Shown here: positions 36,698 through 44,599 of the stretch, in pieces
Position numbering within the stretch: position 1 is the first letter of the stretch
Layout of the letters: each line of letters begins with the position of its first letter
Assembly (NCBI GenBank): GCA_018817385.1
Contig: JAHIUA010000024.1
Coordinates: forward strand, 83,737-147,736
Origin: Pseudomonadota bacterium
GTDB lineage: Bacteria > Desulfobacterota > Desulfobulbia > Desulfobulbales > Desulfocapsaceae
DNA: 64,000 nucleotides
Reading direction: 5' to 3'
Made by a program: the position numbers and the translations under genes
Notes under the pieces: generated by a model
Databases searched by the model: none
What the model was told of the DNA's origin: nothing
What the model saw: only the letters and a program-made list of their open reading frames with translations

Positions 36698-37510
36698 TCA
36701 GGAGATAACTACTCCGGCATAACCGACAACCTGGTCAGTGTCACCGGTGATTTCCCCTGAATCGGTATAGCGGATCAGCTCTGTTTTCGTTGCTCCCAGT
36801 TCCAGGGCGGCGATGAGGGCTACGGTTACCGGCATAATCCCACACATGGAGATGTGATGACCGGTCACGGCACGATAGAGCATGTCGGGATCCATGTCGG
36901 CCAGTTTTTTGAGGACATAATGATCTTTTTTGTACACTGCCTCCCGTGATTCGTAGTGGGTCATGTCGGATGATGCGACGATGAGAACTTCTTTTCCCGC
37001 CCGTTTGATGACCTCTGCCAGGGCCAGGCCGATCTCATCCAGGACCGAATAGGAGATATGGGAGATGGCGATGGGAACAATGGAGAGTCTTGGTTGTGCC
37101 ATCTGCAGGAAGGGGATCTGGACTTCCAGCGAATGCTCATAGCAGTGAGCAAGCTCATCTTTTTCGATATAGCTGGTCTCTGTCAGGAGGGCATTTGCAA
37201 AATCCTGATCAACAGGCACTTTGCCCATGGGCATGTCCCAGGTGGCAGTGGAGAGGCTTACCGGTGTGCCCTGACCGGTATGGTTCGGTCCCAGGAGGAC
37301 GACCGTCTCCGGAATCACAATACTGCCCAGGGTTTCGGCGGCAACAGCCCCTGAGTACATATATCCCGCATGGGGTGAAACTGCTGCCAGTACCTTTTTC
37401 CTTTTGCCATGAAATCCTGCTGCCAGTTCCTGGATGGCTATCCTCAGCGAATCAGCTGTTCCCGGGTAGAAGCGACCGGCGACGGCCGGTGGGCGAATAG
37501 TATTCTCCAT
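36698..37510 (-). CDS. amrB: AmmeMemoRadiSam system protein B (Memo-like)
   Basis: 270 residues. Opening 'IRPPAVAGRFYPGTADSLR', then 'SPHAGYMYSGAVAAETL', 'VVLLGPNHTGQGTPVSL', 'EHSLEVQIPFLQ' and 'VASSDMTHYE' give the Memo/AmmeMemoRadiSam-B fold, related to class III extradiol dioxygenases. The His and Asp residues in these motifs correspond to the metal site of that family. The three-part AMMECR1-Memo-radical SAM system is common in anaerobes, but the other two members are not here. It begins one base after the cysS stop, so both are one transcript. Confidence 0.9.
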   Translation of the reverse strand: MENTIRPPAVAGRFYPGTADSLRIAIQELAAGFHGKRKKVLAAVSPHAGYMYSGAVAAETLGSIVIPETVVLLGPNHTGQGTPVSLSTATWDMPMGKVPVDQDFANALLTETSYIEKDELAHCYEHSLEVQIPFLQMAQPRLSIVPIAISHISYSVLDEIGLALAEVIKRAGKEVLIVASSDMTHYESREAVYKKDHYVLKKLADMDPDMLYRAVTGHHISMCGIMPVTVALIAALELGATKTELIRYTDSGEITGDTDQVVGYAGVVIS

Positions 37511-37511
37511 A

Positions 37512-38981
37512 TCAGCTCCGTTTGACGGTCCAGCCTGTACCCTCAGGGCCGTCTTTCAATTCTATACCTTGTTCGAGAAGCCTGTCCCGTATAGCATCAC
37601 TGCGGACCCAATCTTTGGTTTCCCGTGCCTGATTGCGTTCTTGAATGAGAGTGCGGATTTCTTCTTCATTGATATCGATGTCAGCAAGCATGGTTGCTTT
37701 TTTGGTAGCCAGATACTGGTTTGCATCTTCCTGAAGGAGTCCCATGATGCCGGCCAGTCTTTTCATGGTAGCAACGGTGGTGAACAAGAGAATGGCATCG
37801 GTGCTCGCAGGTACCTCAGGGATTTGCCTCAAAATCTTGTTGAGGGTTTTGACTGTTTCAAAAAGAGCTCCCTGGGCCTGGGCGGTGTTAAAGTCATTGT
37901 CCATGGCCTTTTGAAAGCGCTCTTCCATGGACTCTAATTTCTTTCTGTCCTTCGTGCTTATCACTGGCTCTGCACTGTCTGAGGTGGTCGTGGCCAGTCT
38001 TTCCACAGCGGCAACGCATTCGTACAGACGATCGAGTCCGGTCATGGCATCCTGCATGGTCTCCTGGGAGAAATCCAGGGGGTTACGGTATTGGGTGGAA
38101 AAAATGAAGAAGCGCAATACTTCGGGATGGTAGTGTTCCAGAATATCCCTGATGGTCAGGAAGTTGCCCAGGGATTTTGACATCTTTTCATCACGGATGG
38201 TGACAAAGCCGTGGTGGATCCACATGTTGACGAATGGCTTGTCGTTGGCTCCTTCACTTTGGGCCAGTTCATTTTCGTGGTGGGGGAAAATGAGGTCTTG
38301 GCCGCCACCATGGATGTCAAAGGTGTTGCCTAGATATTTGCGGCTCATGGCTGAACATTCAATGTGCCACCCCGGACGCCCTGGTCCCCAGGGGCTTTTC
38401 CAGCTTGGTTCGCCGGGTTTGGAAGCTTTCCACAGGACAAAGTCCATGGGGTTAGTCTTGTTTTCATTGACCGAGATCCGGGCACCAGCCAGCATGTCTT
38501 CGAGGTTACGGCCGGAAAGTTTGCCATACCCGGGAAAGCTGTTCACTGAATAGTAAACATCGCCACCGGCAGGATAGGCCATGTTCTTGGCAATGAGTTC
38601 GCTGATCAGGTCGATCATTTCCTGGATATGCTCGGTTGCCTTGGGCTCCCTGTTTGGCCGTTCTATACCGAGTTTGTCCATATCAATATAGAATTCATCT
38701 ATAAAACGGTTGGCCAATTCTTCGGTGCTGGTTCCCTGCTCCATTGCCCGTTTGATAATCTTGTCATCAATGTCGGTGAAGTTGCGTATGTAGGTGACCT
38801 TGTAACCCCGATAGCGCAGGTAGCGGACTATCATGTCGAAGGCGAGTGCTGAGCGGGCGTGTCCGATATGACAGTAGTCATAGGAGGTGATACCGCAGAC
38901 GTAAAGCTTTACATGGCCTGGTTCGATGGGTTGGAGCAGGTCTTTTTTTCGTGTGAGAGTGTTGTATATCTTGACTGGCAT
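37512..38981 (-). CDS. cysS: Cysteinyl-tRNA synthetase
   Basis: 489 residues. Class I synthetase: zinc Cys in 'LYVCGITSYDYCHIGHARS' (with HIGH-type 'HIGH'), 'RNFTDIDDKIIKRA', the zinc and substrate region 'GWHIECSAMSRKYLGNTFDIHGGGQDLIFPHHENELAQSEGAN', and 'DEKMSKSLGNF' (KMSKS). The C-terminal helical anticodon-binding domain is present, ending in 'IELKDGPEGTGWTVKRS'. Full length and all catalytic motifs are intact. First gene of the cysS-memo unit, followed after a gap by tRNA-Gln. Confidence 0.97.
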   Translation of the reverse strand: MPVKIYNTLTRKKDLLQPIEPGHVKLYVCGITSYDYCHIGHARSALAFDMIVRYLRYRGYKVTYIRNFTDIDDKIIKRAMEQGTSTEELANRFIDEFYIDMDKLGIERPNREPKATEHIQEMIDLISELIAKNMAYPAGGDVYYSVNSFPGYGKLSGRNLEDMLAGARISVNENKTNPMDFVLWKASKPGEPSWKSPWGPGRPGWHIECSAMSRKYLGNTFDIHGGGQDLIFPHHENELAQSEGANDKPFVNMWIHHGFVTIRDEKMSKSLGNFLTIRDILEHYHPEVLRFFIFSTQYRNPLDFSQETMQDAMTGLDRLYECVAAVERLATTTSDSAEPVISTKDRKKLESMEERFQKAMDNDFNTAQAQGALFETVKTLNKILRQIPEVPASTDAILLFTTVATMKRLAGIMGLLQEDANQYLATKKATMLADIDINEEEIRTLIQERNQARETKDWVRSDAIRDRLLEQGIELKDGPEGTGWTVKRS

Positions 38982-39336
38982 AATAATGAATCTGATGGTG
39001 CTGCGCTGAAAATCGAGTTGTTTTGTATGATAACAAACTGAAAATTAATTACATTTAGAGAAATCCTGCCCGCTGTTCAGACAGTTCCAGCCCGTAAGGG
39101 GACAGAGAAAAGAGTCCTTAAGGGCTGGCAGGTAATGAATAATTATCTTGCTTGTTATGATAAAAAAAACTAATTATTTTAATAACTCCTAGAGCTATCG
39201 GCTACTGTTGCTGTGCTTGCATTTCGCAAGGGGATACTGAGTAAAATTCTTCCGTGTCAGTGACATAGTGTTTCTTATATATGCAATACTGATCAATCAG
39301 CAAATATCATAATCTTTATAAAGGGAAAAGACAAGA
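38982..39336. other. Divergent gap with imperfect hairpin
   Basis: About 355 bp between cysS and the MFS gene. An imperfect hairpin, CCAGCCC-TAAGG with CCTTAAGGGCTGG, lies at about 39088-39131. Nothing else is clear. Confidence 0.4.
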
Positions 39337-40905
39337 ATGGTGGAAAAAAATGGCGGCGGGACCGGGAAAAGAGATATGTTGCGGGTCTGGATCCATCCAC
39401 AGGTCTTGACCATGCTCTTTCTGGGATTTTCTGCGGGCATTCCCATCCTTCTCATCTTTTCCACCCTTTCTGTTTGGCTCCGTGAAGCAGGGGTGAGTCG
39501 CTCTGCCGTCACTTTTTTCAGCTGGGCGGCCCTTGGCTATTCCTTCAAGTTCATTTGGGCCCCCCTGGTGGATAAACTCCCTCTGCCCCTGCTTACCAGG
39601 ATGCTGGGGCGGCGCAGGTCCTGGATGCTCCTTTCTCAGTTTTCTGTGATTCTCGCCATTTGCTGGATGGGTTTGACCGACCCCACCCGGGGAGAGTCGA
39701 GCCTGGTGTTCATGGCCTTGGCGGCTGTCTTTCTCGGATTTTCCTCGGCCACCCAGGATATTGTCATTGATGCCTACCGTATTGAGTGTGTTGAGGAATC
39801 CTTGCAGGCCATGCTTGCCTCTACCTATGTGGCTGGATACCGAATTGGCATGCTGGTGGCAGGGGCAGGATCCCTTTATCTTGCCTCGTGGTTCGGGACC
39901 TCACGCCAGGTGTATGATGTGGGGGCCTGGCGGCTGACCTATCTGGTTATGGCAGCCGTGATGCTGGTAGGGGTGGTTACCACCTGTCTGATTGCTGAAC
40001 CAGAGAAGACTACAAGGAATTCCTATCGTTACAGTGTCCCCCAGTATATTCGTTTCTTCGTCCTTTTTCTTTTGGCCGGGACTTGTTTTGCTTCCTGTTT
40101 TTTTCTGACGGCCCCCCTGGCCGTATGGTGCAAGGAGGTGGCTGGCGAAAGTTTCGGAGTCCATGTCCGTCTTTTGAGTTTTCTGGTGGAGACAGGACGT
40201 CTTTTTCTTGCCCTGGCAACAGCGGCAGTAGCGGCCTGGTTGGCCGTCAGGGCAGGACTTGCCGACAGGGATATGGTACGAGAGAGCTATGTAGAACCGG
40301 TACGGGACTTTTTTGTTCGCTATGGGGGGAAGACGGCAATTCTCCTCCTGCTCCTGGTGGGATTTTATCGGATATCGGATATTGTCCTCGGAGTGGTCTC
40401 CAATGTCTTTTACCTGGACATGGGGTTCAGTAAAAACGTGATTGCCACCGTGACCAAGACCTTTGGTCTCCTCATGACCCTGGTCGGAGGGTTTCTCGGG
40501 GGCCTGCTTACCTACCGTTTTGGCGTATACCGCATTCTTTTTCTGGGTGGGATTCTGGCTGCGGCCACCAATCTTTTATTTATGCTCCTGGCAAGGAGCG
40601 GCAATGATGTGACTCTGCTCGCTGTCGTCATTGGGGCGGACAATCTCTGCGCCGGACTGGCATCCACCGCCTTTGTCGCCTTTCTTTCCAGCCTCACCAA
40701 TATCTCTTTTACCGCTGTCCAGTACGCCCTCTTCAGCTCGCTGATGACCCTTTTCCCCAAGCTCATCGGCGGATATTCCGGGACCGTAGTCTCCACATTT
40801 GGCTATGAGACATTCTTCCTGATGACTGCGCTTCTGGGACTCCCAGTGCTGGTTCTGATCTGGTTTGCCGGCAGGCTGGCCGAAAATAAATTAAAAATCA
40901 GATAA
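39337..40905 (+). CDS. MFS transporter, AmpG-like
   Basis: 522 residues with about 12-14 membrane segments. The opening 'VWIHPQVLTMLFLGFSAGIPILLIFSTLSVWLREAGVSRSAVTFFSWAALGYSFKFIWAPLVDKLPLP' region is the AmpG signature, followed by 'LGRRRSWMLLSQ' and 'SSATQDIVIDAYRIE'. AmpG permeases import GlcNAc-anhydroMurNAc muropeptides for peptidoglycan recycling, which fits the presence of mpl 4.4 kb away. It is monocistronic; a heptad array starts 32 bp after its stop. Substrate is by family inference. Confidence 0.85.
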   Translation: MVEKNGGGTGKRDMLRVWIHPQVLTMLFLGFSAGIPILLIFSTLSVWLREAGVSRSAVTFFSWAALGYSFKFIWAPLVDKLPLPLLTRMLGRRRSWMLLSQFSVILAICWMGLTDPTRGESSLVFMALAAVFLGFSSATQDIVIDAYRIECVEESLQAMLASTYVAGYRIGMLVAGAGSLYLASWFGTSRQVYDVGAWRLTYLVMAAVMLVGVVTTCLIAEPEKTTRNSYRYSVPQYIRFFVLFLLAGTCFASCFFLTAPLAVWCKEVAGESFGVHVRLLSFLVETGRLFLALATAAVAAWLAVRAGLADRDMVRESYVEPVRDFFVRYGGKTAILLLLLVGFYRISDIVLGVVSNVFYLDMGFSKNVIATVTKTFGLLMTLVGGFLGGLLTYRFGVYRILFLGGILAAATNLLFMLLARSGNDVTLLAVVIGADNLCAGLASTAFVAFLSSLTNISFTAVQYALFSSLMTLFPKLIGGYSGTVVSTFGYETFFLMTALLGLPVLVLIWFAGRLAENKLKIR

Positions 40906-40936
40906 AACAACTGCAGGAATTGCAGTGTCTTCCAAA

Positions 40937-41020
40937 CCGCAACCCGCAACCCGCACACCGCACACCGAAAACCGCACACCGCAACCCTCACACCGCAAAC
41001 CGCAACCCTCCACCCCTCAC
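40937..41020. repeat. Heptanucleotide array H2
   Basis: Twelve consecutive 7-bp units of the form CCGCAAC/CCGCACA/CCTCACA run from 40937 into the stop codon region of mutY (41017). The array is diverged but the period is strict. Confidence 0.8.
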
Positions 41021-42099
41021 ACCTCTTTCCTTTTTTTCAAAAAACTAATCAGTTTACGGTGACCGGCCGGAAAGGCATATTCCTGCAGGGTCTCGAAGGG
41101 CACCCAGCGAAAATCCTGGGCGGCATGGAGCACGGGGTCGCTGTCTGTCTGGTTCAGTTTGACGAAAAAGCAGTGGAGAGTGACCCGGTAGCGGGTGTAA
41201 TGATGAATGGTGGTGGTGATTTTCGATTCCACCTGCACCTCAAATTCAGTTTCTTCGAGAAATTCCCGAACAACGGTTTCTTCCGGGAGCTCATTTTTTT
41301 TCATTCGTCCTCCTGGAAACTCCCAGAGGGATCCCCAGACATCGTCTGCCAGACGTTGTTGGATATAGAGAAGTCCCTGGTGGATAAGGATACCGGTGGC
41401 CATATCAATGGGGGTAATTTTCTTTCCTGTTTTGGGAACTGGGCGCTCCAAAATCAAGTCATGGTGAAGGGCCAGGCAGTGGGGGGCCAAGGGACAGGCA
41501 GAGCAATCGGGATTTTTGGGGCGGCAGATCAGGGCTCCCAGTTCCATGAGGGCCTGGTTAAAATTGCGTGCCTGGCCAGCGGGAAGGAGCTCTTCAGCTC
41601 TGGTCCAGAAGAGCTTTTTTGCCTCAGGGCTGCCCGGGATCAGATCGATATTGAGGAATCGGGCCAGGATGCGCTCGATGTTGGCATCTACCACCGGAAC
41701 ATCGCGATTGTAGGCAATGGAGGCAATGGCTCCGGCTGTGTAGGGCCCGATGCCGGGGAGAGTGAGGAGGAGCTTGCGCTTATCAGGGATCTCTCCCTGA
41801 TATTCGGAGACCAGAATCTGTGCTGTTTTGAGAATGTTTCTCGCCCTGCTGTAATAGCCCAGGCCCTCCCAGCATTTAAGAATTTGCTGCTCTGAGGCCG
41901 CTGCCAGGGTTTTTAAATCGGGAAACTCTTGCATCCAGCGCTCGAAAAATATGGTCACCCGGTCCATCTGAGTCTGCTGGAGCATGATCTCGGAGATCCA
42001 GATCTGGTAGGGTTTATAATGACGCCTCCAGGGCAGGTCGCGTTGATTTTCAGCAAACCAGGAGAGCAATGCTTCCTGGGGGGTGGTGGGTTGTGACAT
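41017..42099 (-). CDS. mutY: Adenine DNA glycosylase MutY
   Basis: About 360 residues; the ATG at 42099 is preferred as ACGGAG lies upstream and the extra N-terminal codons lack homology. MutY removes adenine mispaired with 8-oxoguanine. Motifs: 'LPWRRHYKPYQIWISEIMLQQTQM' near 20, the HhH 'LLTLPGIGPYTAGAIASIAYN' and catalytic Asp in 'VPVVDANIERIL', the 4Fe-4S Cys set 'CRPKNPDCSACPLAPHC', and a C-terminal NUDIX-like domain that reads 8-oxoG ('WGSLWEFPGGRMKKNE'). Its stop codon lies at the end of a heptad array. Confidence 0.95.
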   Translation of the reverse strand: MSQPTTPQEALLSWFAENQRDLPWRRHYKPYQIWISEIMLQQTQMDRVTIFFERWMQEFPDLKTLAAASEQQILKCWEGLGYYSRARNILKTAQILVSEYQGEIPDKRKLLLTLPGIGPYTAGAIASIAYNRDVPVVDANIERILARFLNIDLIPGSPEAKKLFWTRAEELLPAGQARNFNQALMELGALICRPKNPDCSACPLAPHCLALHHDLILERPVPKTGKKITPIDMATGILIHQGLLYIQQRLADDVWGSLWEFPGGRMKKNELPEETVVREFLEETEFEVQVESKITTTIHHYTRYRVTLHCFFVKLNQTDSDPVLHAAQDFRWVPFETLQEYAFPAGHRKLISFLKKRKEV

Positions 42100-42537
42100 G
42101 GTCTTGTATGCTCCGTTGGGGGCTTTGAATTGACTGGTCTGGAGTGGAAAAGTTTTAAGTATTTGCACATTATACTTGCATTCGCGGCGGCAGTTTTTTA
42201 CCTTACCATTCAGTCTGTAAAGTTCAAGTGGTCAGGGTGTCTTAAAAGATCAGGTTTTTTTGTTCAAGGCCAAATGAAAAGAAATATTCTGAGGCCTGGT
42301 AGTGAAGGTTGGAGAAGTGCTTGTGGCCAAATGATCTTGGGGTGCCTATAGTTATAGGTAAGAGGGGAAAATTTTCGATTTGACACTGAGGAGGGCGAAC
42401 AAAGAAATTCTGTTCTTCGGGTGAAAAGACAAGCTGTAAACAAAGGCTGTCCGGGAGCACATGCTTATATATTTATGGTGCCAATGATCTGGAGCACGCC
42501 GGATAGTAAGAAAGTTAATACTTTTGGAGGATTAATT
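42100..42537. other. Divergent gap between mutY and the flavodoxin gene
   Basis: About 440 bp with no credible gene; GGAGG stands just before the flavodoxin ATG. Confidence 0.45.
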
Positions 42538-43023
42538 ATGAAAAGTCTGGTGCTTTATTCATCAAAAAGTGGCAACACCAAGAAGCTGGCTGAGGCGCTC
42601 TATAACCATCTTAGTGGAGAAAAAGAACTCTTTGCTTTGGCTGATGCCCCTGATCCAACTGGATATACTTTTATTGCCTTGGGGTTCTGGCTGAAAGGGG
42701 GACAACCTGATCCTGATTCTCAGGTTTATCTGGCGAGGATGGAGGAGGGGCAGGATCTCTACCTCTTTGCCACCCATGGTGCGGCAGCGGATTCTCCCCA
42801 TGCTCAGAATGCCATGAATAAGGCCAAGGCGCTTGCTGCTAAGGCCCATATTGTCGCAACGTTTTCCTGTCCAGGGCAGGTGGCAGAAAAGGTCCTGGAG
42901 AAGGCAGCCAAGAAAGATCCGCAGCCACCTTGGCTGGCTGATGCCCCTGCAGCAGCAGGACATCCGGATGAGAAGGATCTGGAAAATGTGGTGCGCATGC
43001 TGGTGGAGTTGGATCTTCCTTAG
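42538..43023 (+). CDS. Flavodoxin-family protein
   Basis: 161 residues; the ATG at 42538 with GGAGG upstream is clearly the start. The FMN-phosphate loop 'LVLYSSKSGNTKKLAEAL' is at the N-terminus, as in all flavodoxins, with 'TFIALGFWLKGGQPDP' and 'YLFATHGAAADSPHAQ' as the next strand and flavin-contact loops. The C-terminus carries a 'SCPGQVAEKVLEKA' segment. It is a short, stand-alone flavodoxin-like protein, likely an electron carrier in the cytoplasm; the partner is unknown. It converges on the PGPGW gene. Confidence 0.85.
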   Translation: MKSLVLYSSKSGNTKKLAEALYNHLSGEKELFALADAPDPTGYTFIALGFWLKGGQPDPDSQVYLARMEEGQDLYLFATHGAAADSPHAQNAMNKAKALAAKAHIVATFSCPGQVAEKVLEKAAKKDPQPPWLADAPAAAGHPDEKDLENVVRMLVELDLP

Positions 43024-43202
43024 GGCATGTAAGTAAATAACCTGTCCAATCTTCCATCTTATTTTCGGGCCATCTTTGAAGGTGGCCCAATCATAAAATC
43101 CAGAACGTAGCTGTGCTACGACTGCGGGTTTGTTTAATCTCCGCATCCATACCTGGTCCCAATCTAAGCGTACTATCAGCCAGGTTGTACCCTTACAGGC
43201 CC

Positions 43203-43619
43203 TTAGTCCTCGTGATCAAAGGAGAAACGAGGTTTCCCTCCTTTGTCTCGGATCCAGTTCAGGCCGGTATGGACTGAATGGCGGCGGACAAAGGCCTCTT
43301 TGGCCCTGCGTTTACCGGGAAAGTCCAGGAGGCCAATACCAAGGATGATGGTGAGGATTCCCTGACCGGGAAGAAAGAGCATGAGGATGCCCGCCAGGAG
43401 CAGGATGGCGCCGAGGAAATTACGTAGGAGACGAAGGAGGATCATCATCAGTGGATGTTGGTCTTCCTTTTTTTTGTGGTCACGCAGGTGGCGAAAAAAG
43501 TCACTCGGTAAGCGGCAAATGATCCAGGGAATGATGAGCAGGCTGAGAAAAAAGGTGAGGGTGGAGATCAGACCCAGCACCTTGAATATTGGTCTGTATT
43601 CGCTAAAGAGTGTGTTCAT
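43203..43619 (-). CDS. PGPGW-type small membrane protein
   Basis: 138 residues with two hydrophobic regions ('VLGLISTLTFFLSLLIIPWIICRL' and 'FLGAILLLAGILMLFLPGQGILTIILGIGLLDFPGKRRAKEAFVRRH' type). The 'LPGQGILTIILGIGLL' block corresponds to the PGPGW family motif. Function unknown. The ATG is immediately preceded by the heptad array and has no ribosome site, so either the native leader was replaced by the repeat or translation depends on prmA upstream. Confidence 0.7.
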   Translation of the reverse strand: MNTLFSEYRPIFKVLGLISTLTFFLSLLIIPWIICRLPSDFFRHLRDHKKKEDQHPLMMILLRLLRNFLGAILLLAGILMLFLPGQGILTIILGIGLLDFPGKRRAKEAFVRRHSVHTGLNWIRDKGGKPRFSFDHED

Positions 43620-43768
43620 GCGGTTTGCGGTTTGCGGTTTGCGGTTTGCGGTATGCGGTTTGCGGTTTGCGGTATGCGGTATGAGGTATGAGGTATGCGG
43701 TTTGGGGTATGAGGTCTTTTACCTCACACCGCATACCGCATGTCGCATACCGCGTCCTTCGACCGCTT
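43620..43768. repeat. Heptanucleotide array H3 with inversion
   Basis: About fourteen units of GCGGTTT/GCGGTAT/GAGGTAT type (43620-43718) are followed after TTTA by about six units in the opposite orientation (CCTCACA, CCGCATA and so on). The two halves could form a long hairpin. The array overlaps the end of prmA. Confidence 0.82.
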
Positions 43769-44597
43769 TTTTTGCTAGTAACCAGAGACACCAGATGTCA
43801 CTTTTTCTTCTCTCCAGGAGTTTCAGTTGATCCATGGGGAGGGTGGCCAGCAGTTCCTCTTCCATGGAAGGGATGAAACCGGAAATGAGGTAATATTTTG
43901 CCTTCCAGAAATCCGGGTTTTGGAAAAGGTCGATCAGCAGGCTCTTGTAGAGATTGGCCACCACCATGTCAACCCCGGTATCAGGCAGACCGTTGCGTAA
44001 ATCTGTCTCCATTACCCGGATCTGTTTCTGACAGCTGTTGAGGGCCACATTTTTTTCGGCCACGGAGCAGGCAAAGGGATTGTTGTCGTAGGCCCGCACT
44101 TCTTCGACGCCGAGCTTGGCGGCTCCGATGGAAAGCAGACCTGTTCCGGTCCCCAGGTCCACCATGGTTCGTATCTTTTTTGGATGAGACGTCAGCAGGT
44201 CGGTGAGGACCGCCAGGCAGAGTCTGGTGCTGGGGTGAAAACCGGAACCAAAGATGACACTTGGGTCCAAGCGGATAGGGATGTTTTCATCTTCCTTTGC
44301 AAGCTGTTGTTCTTCCCAGAGTGGGACCACGGTAAGGGGCGGCACTGTGAATGTGGTGATGTCCAGGCCTGCCTCCCAATCCTGATAGTCCAACTGGGCC
44401 TGGTAGAGGATTGTTGCCTCAGCGCGGGCGCAGATCGTGTCCACCAGGGCCTGTTTTTCCTTATGAAAAAAGAGGATTGCCGTGTTGTCTTCAATCCAGG
44501 TGCCGATGAGATCGGGATCGTCGATTTCTCCCAGGTTGGTACGATCAAAGTTGTAGACATGCAACTGGTCATAACGGGTATAGGGAGGCTTGAGCAT
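43719..44597 (-). CDS. prmA: Ribosomal protein L11 methyltransferase PrmA
   Basis: 292 residues. PrmA trimethylates L11 using SAM. The N-terminal substrate domain is followed by the SAM domain: 'PSVIFGSGFHPSTRLCL', 'MVDLGTGTGLLSIGAAKLGVEEVRAYDNNP' and 'DMVVANLYKSLLIDL'. The last about 14 residues ('GRGMRHAVCGVR') are read from a 7-bp repeat array, so the native terminus has been replaced. It begins 2 bp after the DUF748 gene. Core call is secure; the tail is an acquired extension. Confidence 0.9.
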   Translation of the reverse strand: MLKPPYTRYDQLHVYNFDRTNLGEIDDPDLIGTWIEDNTAILFFHKEKQALVDTICARAEATILYQAQLDYQDWEAGLDITTFTVPPLTVVPLWEEQQLAKEDENIPIRLDPSVIFGSGFHPSTRLCLAVLTDLLTSHPKKIRTMVDLGTGTGLLSIGAAKLGVEEVRAYDNNPFACSVAEKNVALNSCQKQIRVMETDLRNGLPDTGVDMVVANLYKSLLIDLFQNPDFWKAKYYLISGFIPSMEEELLATLPMDQLKLLERRKSDIWCLWLLAKKAVEGRGMRHAVCGVR

Positions 44598-44599
44598 AA

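Noticed and set aside
41059..41895. Long plus-strand open frame opposite mutY
   Set aside because: Antisense shadow of mutY, whose motifs are complete.
43620..43768. Heptad arrays considered as CRISPR
   Set aside because: Units are 7 bp with no spacers and no cas genes; they are simple tandem repeats.
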